DNA of 5,870 bases, from contig RQOI01000420.1 in NCBI GenBank assembly GCA_003854995.1, positions 1 through 5,870 on the forward strand. The letters run 5' to 3'. Position 1 is the stretch's first letter, and each line of letters begins with the position of its first letter. The DNA is from Candidatus Zhuqueibacterota bacterium (GTDB taxonomy: Bacteria > Zhuqueibacterota > Zhuqueibacteria > Residuimicrobiales > Krinioviventaceae). Positions 1 through 5,655 of this stretch are shown one piece after another. The notes below the pieces were generated by a model. It saw nothing but the letters and a program-made list of their open reading frames with translations, searched no databases and was not told the origin of the DNA. The position numbers and the translations under genes were made by a program.

Positions 1-236
1 CCCTGCGCCGGCCACACCAGCCACTCCCAGTTGGCGACCGCCATGCCGTATTTGTAGCCCCAACCCACCTCGCCGATGAATTGCTCGGAGCTGATGCTGG
101 AGGCGATGAGCGAAAAGCCAATGACGTAGCACGGCAAGCCGCGGCCGGCGAGAAAGAAATCCGCTGTGCTGCGCTTGCCTTTGCGGCCCGAGATGAAGCC
201 GATGAGAATGACGGCCGTCAGATAGACGATGAACAC
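1..236 (-). CDS. Sodium:solute symporter (SSS/SLC5 family), N-terminal part, cut by the left edge
   Basis: About 78 residues are visible. They begin with a hydrophobic first membrane helix (VFIVYLTAVILIGFIS), then a short basic loop (GRKGKR), then the signature DFFLAGRGLP followed by GFSLIASSISSEQFIGEVGW and a Trp-rich stretch (ANWEWLVWPAQ). This matches the N-terminus of SSS transporters, inner-membrane proteins of about 500-600 residues that couple Na+ entry to uptake of sugars or other small solutes. The substrate cannot be read from this part. The start is uncertain. The GTG at 234-236 is the first usual start codon in frame, but coding similarity probably begins further upstream (TLTTFEIG from about 260), and the frame stays open to a stop near 309-311 without any ATG. 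A good GGGAG at 270-274 leads instead to an ATG at 263-265 that is out of frame and followed at once by TAA. The position last in the gene set suggests uptake of products made by the upstream hydrolases; this is inference. Confidence 0.87.
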   Translation of the reverse strand, partial: MFIVYLTAVILIGFISGRKGKRSTADFFLAGRGLPCYVIGFSLIASSISSEQFIGEVGWGYKYGMAVANWEWLVWPAQ

Positions 237-472
237 GCCGATTTCAAATGTCGTGAGCGTTACATCGGTCTCCCGATTTTTAGACCAATTTTCATAACAT
301 TTTAATTTTCATTGCCTCGCTTATTTCGATAAGGTTACAATACCGCAGCACATTCATTTTTCTCTGCATACCTCTGCGGTCCTTTGCGCCTGCGTTTAGC
401 TTTTCGTAATTGTTACATTGTTTGGTTGCGGCCAGAGGCCACGCCAATATCTCTGCGGTGAATAAATCCAGA
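237..472. other. Intergenic gap between HAD gene and symporter
   Basis: I see no convincing gene here. The short frames that cross it have no recognisable protein content and run through repeat DNA. The gap holds the probable ribosome-binding site of the symporter (GGGAG, 270-274), a weak hairpin with 5-bp arms and a TTCG loop (320-333), a period-10 repeat tract (362-391), a further single repeat-like unit CTCTGCGGTG (451-460), and a GGCC-AGA-GGCC inverted repeat (430-440). No T-run follows the last of these in the direction of transcription, so it is not a convincing terminator for the HAD gene. Confidence 0.6.
362..391. repeat. Degenerate ~10-bp period repeat (CTCTGC / CTTTGCG family)
   Basis: Three units follow one another at 10-bp steps: CTCTGCATA at 362, CTCTGCGGT at 372 and CTTTGCGCC at 382, then a trailing TGCG. 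A lone related unit sits at 451-460. The same core recurs in the other gaps of the window, in both orientations. The units are too short and too variable for a CRISPR. Confidence 0.65.
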
Positions 473-1144
473 CTAGTCACTCAATACAATGTTGAGAACA
501 TCAACAAGGTTCTCCACAACCAGATCAGCCGCCGCAAAACTGATATGCCGATTATACGGCTGCCGCAGCGCGACGCAAAAGCACCCAGCCGCCTTGGCGG
601 ACTGTACACCGCTGATCGAGTCCTCGATGACCAGACAGTCACGCGGCGATTCGCCCAGCCGCGCGGCCGCAACGAGATAGGGCTCGGGATGCGGCTTTTT
701 GCGCGCCACGCTGTCGCCGGTCACGACGACGTTGAAAAAATGTGCGGGATCAAAAGAATCCTCTCTCACTTTCGCAAAGACCGCCTCGACGTGATGCCAG
801 GTCGAGGTTGTGCACAATGCCATCTTGATGCCATTTTTATGGGCGTCCTGAACGATCTCTCTGATGCCGTTCTGCACGGTCAGCGGCGACGCGCGCAGCA
901 TCTCTTCATAGATGCGATCGAACCTGTCGCGCACGAGCTGCTTGTCGAAATCGATGCCGAAATCGCGGCGGATATCGACCAGATTATTGCTGAACGGCTG
1001 ACCGATGAATTTGTATTGATAGTCATTCGACAGGTCGATGTTGAACGGCGCAAAAACGGCGCGAAAAACATCGAACACCAGCGTCTCGGTGTCGATCAAG
1101 ACGCCGTCCATGTCGAGGATGATGGCTTTAAATCTGTTTTCCAT
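473..1144 (-). CDS. HAD-superfamily hydrolase, phosphoglucomutase/phosphatase-like (subfamily IA)
   Basis: The 223-residue protein has all four HAD motifs. Motif I is DMDGVLIDTE (nucleophile D11, acid/base D13). Motif II is around ALCTTST (T112). Motif III is the Lys of KKPHPEPY (K150). Motif IV is VIEDSISGVQSAKAAG (E174, D175). Residues 18-85 form the helical cap expected of subfamily IA. Length and motif spacing match beta-phosphoglucomutase and the small sugar phosphatases; the Lys-to-Glu interval of 24 is the same as in Lactococcus beta-phosphoglucomutase as I remember it. The His and Arg of the cap that mark a true mutase are not visible at the expected places (about V23 and S52), so a cytoplasmic phosphatase acting on a sugar phosphate or similar small phosphoester is more likely. 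There is no signal peptide. The start ATG has only a weak purine-rich sequence before it. The gene lies 194 bp after the GH3 gene in the same direction, consistent with a role in processing imported sugar. Confidence 0.9.
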   Translation of the reverse strand: MENRFKAIILDMDGVLIDTETLVFDVFRAVFAPFNIDLSNDYQYKFIGQPFSNNLVDIRRDFGIDFDKQLVRDRFDRIYEEMLRASPLTVQNGIREIVQDAHKNGIKMALCTTSTWHHVEAVFAKVREDSFDPAHFFNVVVTGDSVARKKPHPEPYLVAAARLGESPRDCLVIEDSISGVQSAKAAGCFCVALRQPYNRHISFAAADLVVENLVDVLNIVLSD

Positions 1145-1181
1145 TTCAAAGACTTGGCTTTGTTTCTTGGCTAAAGCCGTG

Positions 1182-1200
1182 GTGAATTATATGAATTCAC
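1182..1200. repeat. Small AT-rich inverted repeat upstream of the HAD gene
   Basis: GTGAATT at 1182-1188 and AATTCAC at 1194-1200 form a perfect 7-bp inverted repeat with a 5-base spacer, 38 bp before the HAD start codon. The position would suit an operator or a leader hairpin, but a match this short can arise by chance in AT-rich DNA. Confidence 0.35.
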
Positions 1201-1231
1201 GCAATAGATTAGCGAAATTTCAAAACTCGAG

Positions 1232-1267
1232 AATCATGAGAATCCTATAATCAGGTCAATCATGGTT
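1232..1267. repeat. Degenerate 9-bp period repeat (AATC... family)
   Basis: AATC recurs at 1232, 1241, 1249 and 1258, with steps of 9, 8 and 9 bp; each is followed by a variable 4-5 base filler (AATCATGAG, AATCCTATA, AATCAGGTC, AATCATGGT). The array lies in the 194-bp gap between the GH3 and HAD genes. It differs in sequence from the CTTTGCG family elsewhere in the window but has the same near-helical-turn rhythm. I recall similar tracts between genes of many environmental bacterial genomes; I know of no proven function. Confidence 0.55.
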
Positions 1268-1288
1268 CTGACAATGAGCATCTTGCAT

Positions 1289-1306
1289 CCGGCGCCACAG
1301 TGCCGG
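1289..1306. repeat. GC-rich inverted repeat just downstream of the GH3 gene
   Basis: CCGGC (1289-1293) and GCCGG (1302-1306) form a 5-bp GC stem with an 8-base loop, 33 bp past the GH3 stop codon in the direction of transcription. No T-run follows, so it is at best a transcript-end stabilising hairpin, not a clear intrinsic terminator. Confidence 0.35.
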
Positions 1307-1338
1307 AAATTTCTGCGTCTTGATTTCAAAAGCACGTA

Positions 1339-3690
1339 TTATTTTACAGTCAAAACATCCTCACATCTGATATCCGCCGACGAGGCGCCGATTTTAATGC
1401 GGAATTCTCCCAACTCAACGACGCGCTGCATGTGCTGATCGTACAACGCCAGATGTTCAGGACCTATCTGGAACACAACCGTCTTGCTCTCGCCGGCCTG
1501 CAAGTCGATTTTTTCAAATCCGCGCAGCTGCAAAACCGGCGTTTCGACCGAGGCGACGAGATCCTCGATATACAGTTGCACGATTTCATTACCCGCGCGC
1601 TCACCTGTATTTTTGATATCGACAGAAATTGTCGCTGTGGCGCCAGGCCCCATCTCTTTCTTGTCAAGGAAAAGGTTGCTGTACTCAAAGGACGTATAAC
1701 TGAGTCCATGGCCAAATGGGAAGAGCGGTGACGGATCCAGGTCAGCATAGGCAATGCCCCAGCCGTGCTCGAGCCAATAGCGTTTTGATTTCGGGTGATT
1801 ATAATAAACCGGCAGCTGGCCCGCGTGGCGGGGGATGGTGACCGACAGTTTGCCGCTGGGAACGATATCGCCAAACAGGAGCTCGGCGATGGCCTGGCCG
1901 CCCTTCTCGCCGGGGATCCAGGCTTCGAGGATGGCCGGCACCTGCGCCGCGATCCAGGGCGTAGCCAGCGCCCGGCCGTTAATCAGCACGACCACGGTCG
2001 GTGTGCCGGTGGCGACGACGGCCTCGACGAGCGGCTGCTGCAGCCCGGTCAGCTCGAGAGTCGCCGCGTCAAATCCTTCACCGCTCGTACCGACGCGCTC
2101 GCCATCCTGATCTCGCGCCTGCCACTCGTTCTCGCCCAAGACGACGATGGCGACATCTGAGCTGTCGGCAGCGTCGCAGGCTTTACTTATTTCGTTCAAT
2201 TTTTCTCCGGTCACGTTGCAGCCCTTGACAGTCCGCACATCAACCGCTGGCGCGACCTGCTTGATGCCATCCAGCACGGTGACGATATCCTGCAAGACGC
2301 TGTGCGCCGTGTAGTCGCCGAGCTGATTTCTCTCGTCATTCGCATTGGGACCGATCAGAGCGATGGATTTTAATTTTGATTTATCGAGCGGTAACAGCTC
2401 TTTCTCATTTTTCAGCAGTATGAGACATTCGCGCGCCGCTTCCAGTGCCAGGTCCTGATGAGCTCGACAGTGCACAATGTCGAGCGCTCTGTCGAGATCC
2501 GCATAGGGATTTTCAAAAAGGCCGAGGCGCATTTTTTGTCGCAGCACTCGGCGAACGGCGCGATCTACCAGCGATTCCGGAATGGCGCCATCGCGGACGG
2601 ATTCGATGAGATCGAGCATATAACCCGACTCGTACGAGATTCCGACATCCACACCCGCTGCCAGGGCGATCTGGCCGGCGCGTTGCATGTCGGCTGCCAA
2701 TCCCTGGTAGATGACCGTTTCGATGCCGCCGCCCTCGCTGAGGACCAGTCCCGCAAAGCCGAATTCACCTCGTAAAATATCGGTCAGAATCCGCGACGAG
2801 GCGTGCGCCGGCACGCCATTGATCGACGGATAGGTGGCCATGACGCCCAGCGCGCCGGCGCCTTTTATGCCCGCCTCCCAGGGCGGCAGAAAGACATTTC
2901 GCACTGTGCGCTCGGAGATGTTCATGGCGCCGCGCTCCAGACCGCCGAGGGGCTCGCCCTGGCCGGGATAGTGACAGAGCCCGGCGACGCATTTATCCGG
3001 GGCCGAAATATCATCTCCCTGCACCGCGCGAACGATGGTTTCGGCGTAGCGCGCGCAGTGATAGGGATCTTCGCTGTAGGCTTCCTGATTCCGGCCCAGA
3101 CGCGGGTCGCGGATCGGCTCCACGACCAGGGTGAAAATCTGATGCATGCCGATGGCGCGGGCTTCCTCGGCTGTGGCGGCATAGATGCGCGAGATCAGGT
3201 CGGGATTGAACGTCGCACCCAAGGCCGGTCCCTCGGGATAGATAGTGCCGCCGGAGCACATGAGGCCATGCGTGCCTTCTTCGGTCATCAGCAACGGAAT
3301 GCCGAGGCGCGTCTCCTCGATGGCGATTCTCTGCAGCGCATTGATGAACTCGACCTGCTGCCGCGTGCCGTCATGCAGAATGGTGTTCGGCAGGGTGAAA
3401 AAGCCGCCGCCGGGACCGAGGCCGTCGAGCTGTGTGCCGGCGGCAAATCTTTTTACGCCCGCCATTTTTTCCGCAATCGTCTCTCCCAGTTCATCCACGT
3501 AGATACAGGGCATGTTGAGCTGGCCAACTTTTTCTTCGAGGGTCATGCGGGAGAGGAGATCTTTAAGGTGCACCTCGATGGGCTGCGAGGGATCGAGATA
3601 GAGCGGTTTTTCCGAGGTGGTTTTTCCAAAAACAGACGAAAGAAGCATGGATAGAAATATAAAGATTGATGCAGTAATTTTTGTTATCAT
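1339..3690 (-). CDS. Secreted glycoside hydrolase family 3 enzyme (beta-glucosidase-like) with unusual active-site residues
   Basis: The 783-residue protein is a full-length three-domain GH3, probably removing terminal beta-linked glucose or xylose from oligosaccharides or glycoconjugates in the periplasm or outside the cell. Residues 1-22 are a signal peptide, likely cut after SSVFG. The GH3 N-terminal barrel (about 44-395) includes MTLEEKVGQL, the EEGTHG loop (E137, E138, H141), DPRLGRNQEAYSEDP and the closing RRVLRQKMRLGLFENP. The C-terminal sandwich domain (about 414-640) includes LLKNEKELLPL, GEGFD (E538, probable acid/base) and VVVLINGRAL. PFGHGLSYTSFEYSN leads into a fibronectin-III-like end (about 695-783). 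Two key sites deviate: the nucleophile motif reads LVLSEGGG, with Glu319 where Asp is usual, and the Lys-His pair reads CHY (C239, H240). Start: the frame stays open to 3858, but the ATG at 3690 has AAAGGGA eight bases before it and opens the signal peptide; the upstream part translates repeat DNA. Exact substrate unknown. Confidence 0.93.
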   Translation of the reverse strand: MITKITASIFIFLSMLLSSVFGKTTSEKPLYLDPSQPIEVHLKDLLSRMTLEEKVGQLNMPCIYVDELGETIAEKMAGVKRFAAGTQLDGLGPGGGFFTLPNTILHDGTRQQVEFINALQRIAIEETRLGIPLLMTEEGTHGLMCSGGTIYPEGPALGATFNPDLISRIYAATAEEARAIGMHQIFTLVVEPIRDPRLGRNQEAYSEDPYHCARYAETIVRAVQGDDISAPDKCVAGLCHYPGQGEPLGGLERGAMNISERTVRNVFLPPWEAGIKGAGALGVMATYPSINGVPAHASSRILTDILRGEFGFAGLVLSEGGGIETVIYQGLAADMQRAGQIALAAGVDVGISYESGYMLDLIESVRDGAIPESLVDRAVRRVLRQKMRLGLFENPYADLDRALDIVHCRAHQDLALEAARECLILLKNEKELLPLDKSKLKSIALIGPNANDERNQLGDYTAHSVLQDIVTVLDGIKQVAPAVDVRTVKGCNVTGEKLNEISKACDAADSSDVAIVVLGENEWQARDQDGERVGTSGEGFDAATLELTGLQQPLVEAVVATGTPTVVVLINGRALATPWIAAQVPAILEAWIPGEKGGQAIAELLFGDIVPSGKLSVTIPRHAGQLPVYYNHPKSKRYWLEHGWGIAYADLDPSPLFPFGHGLSYTSFEYSNLFLDKKEMGPGATATISVDIKNTGERAGNEIVQLYIEDLVASVETPVLQLRGFEKIDLQAGESKTVVFQIGPEHLALYDQHMQRVVELGEFRIKIGASSADIRCEDVLTVK

Positions 3691-3698
3691 GAAGTTTT

Positions 3699-3705
3699 TC
3701 CCTTT
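3699..3705 (-). promoter_or_regulatory. Ribosome-binding site deciding the GH3 start
   Basis: Read on the minus strand this is AAAGGGA, eight bases before the ATG at 3688-3690. It supports that start over the ATG near 3858, which would add 56 residues without family similarity ahead of the signal peptide. Confidence 0.6.
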
Positions 3706-3733
3706 ATCTGTGCCGGTTCGCCTATGGGGCTCA

Positions 3734-3765
3734 CACAAAGACACGAAAACACAAAGGACACAAAA
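3734..3765. repeat. Degenerate 8-9 bp period repeat (CACAAAG tract)
   Basis: CACAAAG (3734), CACGAAA (3742), CACAAAG (3750) and CACAAAA (3759) follow at steps of 8, 8 and 9 bp. Read on the minus strand the cores become CTTTGTG, a close relative of the CTTTGCG cores in other gaps. The tract lies within the likely GH3 leader, 44-75 bp before the start codon. Confidence 0.6.
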
Positions 3766-3784
3766 AAACAGGATCCTGGCTGAC

Positions 3785-3840
3785 CGTTCGGCATATTCGT
3801 GTCCCTGACGGGATGTATCCCTGAAGGGGTATGCCGGACG
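3785..3840. repeat. Branched hairpin element built on a tandem 16-bp repeat
   Basis: The outer arms CGTTCGGCATA (3785-3795) and TATGCCGGACG (3830-3840) pair over 11 positions with one G-T wobble. Between them are two tandem 16-bp copies (3799-3814 and 3815-3830) that agree at 13 of 16 positions; each holds a small CCC-loop-GGG hairpin (loops TGAC and TGAA). Folded, the element is a stem carrying two small arms. It lies 95-150 bp before the GH3 start codon. It could be a mobile REP-like element, a protein-binding RNA or DNA structure, or part of a leader; the sequence does not decide between these. Confidence 0.6.
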
Positions 3841-3852
3841 CTCAATGGATGA

Positions 3853-3882
3853 GGACATCCGTCCGAGGAGGGACGGATGTCC
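3853..3882. repeat. Perfect 12-bp inverted repeat (strong hairpin)
   Basis: GGACATCCGTCC (3853-3864) and GGACGGATGTCC (3871-3882) are exact reverse complements with the 6-base spacer GAGGAG. A 12-bp perfect GC-rich stem is very unlikely by chance. No T-run follows on either side, so it is not a typical terminator. It is the middle of three hairpins in a row. Confidence 0.8.
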
Positions 3883-3894
3883 CCCAATATTGCC

Positions 3895-3918
3895 CGCCCA
3901 GGATGAATATCCAGGGCG
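3895..3918. repeat. Interrupted hairpin, third of the cluster
   Basis: Arms 3895-3904 (CGCCCAGGAT) and 3909-3918 (ATCCAGGGCG) pair as 4 bp, one A-A mismatch, then 5 bp, closing the 4-base loop GAAT. It begins 12 bp from the perfect hairpin, which suggests that the three structures form one composite element. Confidence 0.6.
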
Positions 3919-3983
3919 ATCGAAACATTTTATTCAAATCAGTTGAGAAATTGGTATTTTATTTTTTCTTCATTTCAATCTCA

Positions 3984-4016
3984 TGCAGAGACGCAAAATC
4001 GCAAAGATTCGCCAAG
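3984..4016. repeat. Degenerate repeat tract, CGCAAAG orientation
   Basis: GCAGAGA is followed by CGCAAAA (3992), CGCAAAG (4000) and CGCCAAG (4010), at steps of 8 and 10 bp. The tract aligns well with the reverse complement of 4174-4215, so the two form an imperfect inverted pair about 157 bp apart. Confidence 0.6.
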
Positions 4017-4095
4017 TTCTTGAAAAATTATATTACTATTTTTCGTTTATATATTTCCCAGCCTGCAGGATATTGTAAGTTTTATTAATATATAG

Positions 4096-4111
4096 CAGTC
4101 GAGTACGACTG
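4096..4111. repeat. Short perfect hairpin between the inverted repeat tracts
   Basis: CAGTCG (4096-4101) and CGACTG (4106-4111) pair perfectly around the loop AGTA. A second, looser pairing follows: ATCTGA (4116-4121) with TCAGAT (4137-4142). Both are close to the middle of the segment bounded by the inverted repeat tracts. Confidence 0.45.
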
Positions 4112-4173
4112 GGCAATCTGATGGCAACAGCAATTGTCAGATCGCACATAGCTTTTATATTTTTATAATTTTC

Positions 4174-4209
4174 CTTTGCGTATCCTTTGCGACTCTTGGC
4201 GTCTTTGCG
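4174..4209. repeat. Degenerate repeat tract, CTTTGCG orientation, abutting the ceramidase-like gene
   Basis: CTTTGCG occurs at 4174, 4185 and 4203, and CTTGGCG at 4195, giving steps of 11, 10 and 8 bp. It ends about 10 bp from the stop codon of the ceramidase-like gene, so it lies at the start of that gene's 3' untranslated region or read-through RNA. Confidence 0.65.
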
Positions 4210-4219
4210 TGAGTTCTTT

Positions 4220-5494
4220 TCATAAATCATGCAACAATTTAACAACCCGTTTCACTAGATGTTCAGCCGCGGTCGAGGCGAAGGGCGAGCTTTCGATTTC
4301 ATAGCCGCCCTCGACGTAGAGATGCTGCGGCGGCGTATAACCCGCGGTGCCATTGCAATGGGTGATGATGATGGTATTCGCAAACGGCGACGCCGCTTTG
4401 ATCGCCAGGCCGATCTCGCTCAGGACTTCCGCGCCCAGGCCGACAAACGCCACCTCACCGACGCGCGCCACAGTGATGTTCAAGGGCACGCGCGCCTGCT
4501 CCAGCGTGGTGCGGAGCTCGCCCGATGGCTTGCCGGGCAGCTCGATGGTTTCGAAAATGCTTTTAACCGGTCCATCCGCTGATGTACTGTCAATTTTTCG
4601 CAGCACATGCACCACCTCTTCTCCCAGCAGCGTTCCCAAAAGCACGGGCTCCGGCATCCAGCCGTTCTTAGTCTCAAAGCCGGGCAGGACGCGATACCAT
4701 GGATCGATGTCGCCCGAGGCGCCGGCAAAGGCGGGCGCCAGCACGCCATCGCCCAGGTAGGACTCGATGAATTGCTCGGCCAGTCCGTGCACATCACCGC
4801 TGACCGTGAAATTCTGCCAGCCGAGGCAGGTGCTGTGCGTCGCATATTCCCATAGCACAGCCTTGAGTCTGTCCTCCGCAGAGGTGATTTTCATCACCGT
4901 CACCTCTTTATCCTGCACGCCGTATGGATTGCGGCCTATCCATAGTCGCGGATTGCCGGCCTCGTCGTAATAGACCTCGCGGCGATTGACCCCGACAGGC
5001 GACGAGCCCCTGCCCACGCCCATTTTTATCAGCTGCATTTGTGAGAGAGCCCGATCGATCGCAGATATCAGCTTTTGCTGCAGACTTGATGTATACTCGA
5101 TATTATTCGGATGCCCCCGCTCCTCATTCAGCGTGATCGACGGGGCGGCGTGCGTATGAATGGCGGAGAGGAATAGCTGATGCGGTCCGAGATTGAATTT
5201 TTCCATGATTGCCGCGCGGAAGACATCCGACGTACCATCATAAAATCCGATGACGTCGGTCGAGATGAGCACGAGCTTGTCGTCGCTGGCCTGAAAGACG
5301 GAGACGCGAGCGGAGAGGGGATCATGAATGCCCGTCGACAAGTCACTGCGGTTGGCGTAGCCGGACAAAGTGACCGGCTTGGACGGGGTGATATCGATTT
5401 TGGCGAATCCCCCGAGGAGTCTCGTTTCCGCGGACGCTTTGGAAGAAAAAATGAAAAATGAGACGGCGCACGCCAGGAAAATAGGCTTTATCAT
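4220..5494 (-). CDS. Secreted neutral/alkaline-ceramidase-like protein (N-terminal catalytic domain only)
   Basis: The 424-residue protein has a signal peptide (1-22, FSSKASA, cut before ETRLLG). It then has the hallmarks of the neutral/alkaline non-lysosomal ceramidase family: DITPSKP, GIHDPLSARV, STDVIGF, the HTHAAPS metal motif (H113, H115), NRREVYY, THSTCLG (H220), GDVHGLAEQ, GLGAEVLSEIG (E356), and a C-terminal GTAGYTPPQHLYVEGGYE (Y386, Y398). H113 to H220 is 107 residues, the same as the Zn ligands H97 and H204 of Pseudomonas ceramidase as I recall it, and Y386 to Y398 matches Y448 to Y460. The zinc site therefore looks intact. The ceramidase Ser nucleophile (in GDxSPN) appears replaced by Asp in GDIDPW (D264), and the C-terminal immunoglobulin-like domain of classical enzymes (about 650 residues) is absent. 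It is probably an exported zinc hydrolase, perhaps an amidase or esterase, and true ceramidase activity is doubtful. The ATG at 5494 is chosen because AGAGGTG precedes it and it opens the signal peptide. Confidence 0.88.
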   Translation of the reverse strand: MIKPIFLACAVSFFIFSSKASAETRLLGGFAKIDITPSKPVTLSGYANRSDLSTGIHDPLSARVSVFQASDDKLVLISTDVIGFYDGTSDVFRAAIMEKFNLGPHQLFLSAIHTHAAPSITLNEERGHPNNIEYTSSLQQKLISAIDRALSQMQLIKMGVGRGSSPVGVNRREVYYDEAGNPRLWIGRNPYGVQDKEVTVMKITSAEDRLKAVLWEYATHSTCLGWQNFTVSGDVHGLAEQFIESYLGDGVLAPAFAGASGDIDPWYRVLPGFETKNGWMPEPVLLGTLLGEEVVHVLRKIDSTSADGPVKSIFETIELPGKPSGELRTTLEQARVPLNITVARVGEVAFVGLGAEVLSEIGLAIKAASPFANTIIITHCNGTAGYTPPQHLYVEGGYEIESSPFASTAAEHLVKRVVKLLHDL

Positions 5495-5497
5495 ATT

Positions 5498-5504
5498 CAC
5501 CTCT
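5498..5504 (-). promoter_or_regulatory. Strong ribosome-binding site of the ceramidase-like gene
   Basis: On the minus strand this reads AGAGGTG, with the GAGG core five bases before the ATG at 5492-5494. It decides the start in favour of the one that opens a clean signal peptide. Confidence 0.7.
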
Positions 5505-5655
5505 GTGTCATAGAGTTTAAGATTTTTTGGCTTGATCCGGATATTTTTTTTACAAAGCTCACAGAGAATAGCCGAGATATGGATTAAAATGCAACTTTGA
5601 AAAATGCCCACCACCTTCAATCAGGACGCCAGAATAAGGGGAAGATAAATTTTTC

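Larger units (their letters stand above)
3691..4219. other. 529-bp intergenic gap upstream of the GH3 gene, repeat-rich, no gene seen
   Basis: No protein gene is supportable. Small frames on both strands here translate the repeats and give matching Arg-Lys-Asp-Ala-Lys-like peptides from opposite strands (about 3984-4016 and 4174-4215), a sign of inverted repeat copies and not of genes. From the GH3 side outward the gap holds the GH3 ribosome-binding site (3699-3705), a CACAAAG tract (3734-3765), a run of seven A (3762-3768) beside the palindrome CAGGATCCTG (3769-3778), three hairpin elements (3785-3918), AT-rich DNA, and two inverted CGCAAAG tracts enclosing a 157-bp segment. The left part of the gap would be the GH3 leader RNA. 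I cannot place a promoter with confidence. Confidence 0.65.

Noticed and set aside
430..440. Terminator of the HAD gene (GGCC-AGA-GGCC)
   Set aside because: The stem is only 4 bp of strict pairing and no T-run follows on the transcribed side.
410..1174. 254-codon frame on the plus strand opposite the HAD gene
   Set aside because: It is a mirror of the HAD gene, which has all catalytic motifs in the minus strand; the plus-strand translation has no recognisable motif.
2803..3654. 283-codon frame on the plus strand opposite the GH3 gene
   Set aside because: It is antisense to GH3 motifs and rich in residues expected from reverse-complemented GC-rich codons; no domain is seen.
3691..3858. Longer GH3 start adding 56 residues
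   Set aside because: The extra part translates hairpin and CACAAAG repeat DNA, has no GH3 similarity, and would bury the signal peptide. The ATG at 3690 has a good ribosome-binding site.
3734..4209. Possible CRISPR array
   Set aside because: The units are 7-11 bp, variable and without unique spacers of constant length; no cas gene is present.
3831..4245. Small frames on both strands in the gap upstream of GH3, and one crossing the end of the ceramidase-like gene
   Set aside because: They read through the repeat tracts and give the same Arg-Lys-Asp-Ala-Lys-like peptide from inverted copies, which is typical of spurious predictions over repeats.
5495..5620. Longer start for the ceramidase-like gene adding 42 residues
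   Set aside because: The ATG at 5494 has AGAGGTG before it and opens a textbook signal peptide; the extension shows no family sequence.
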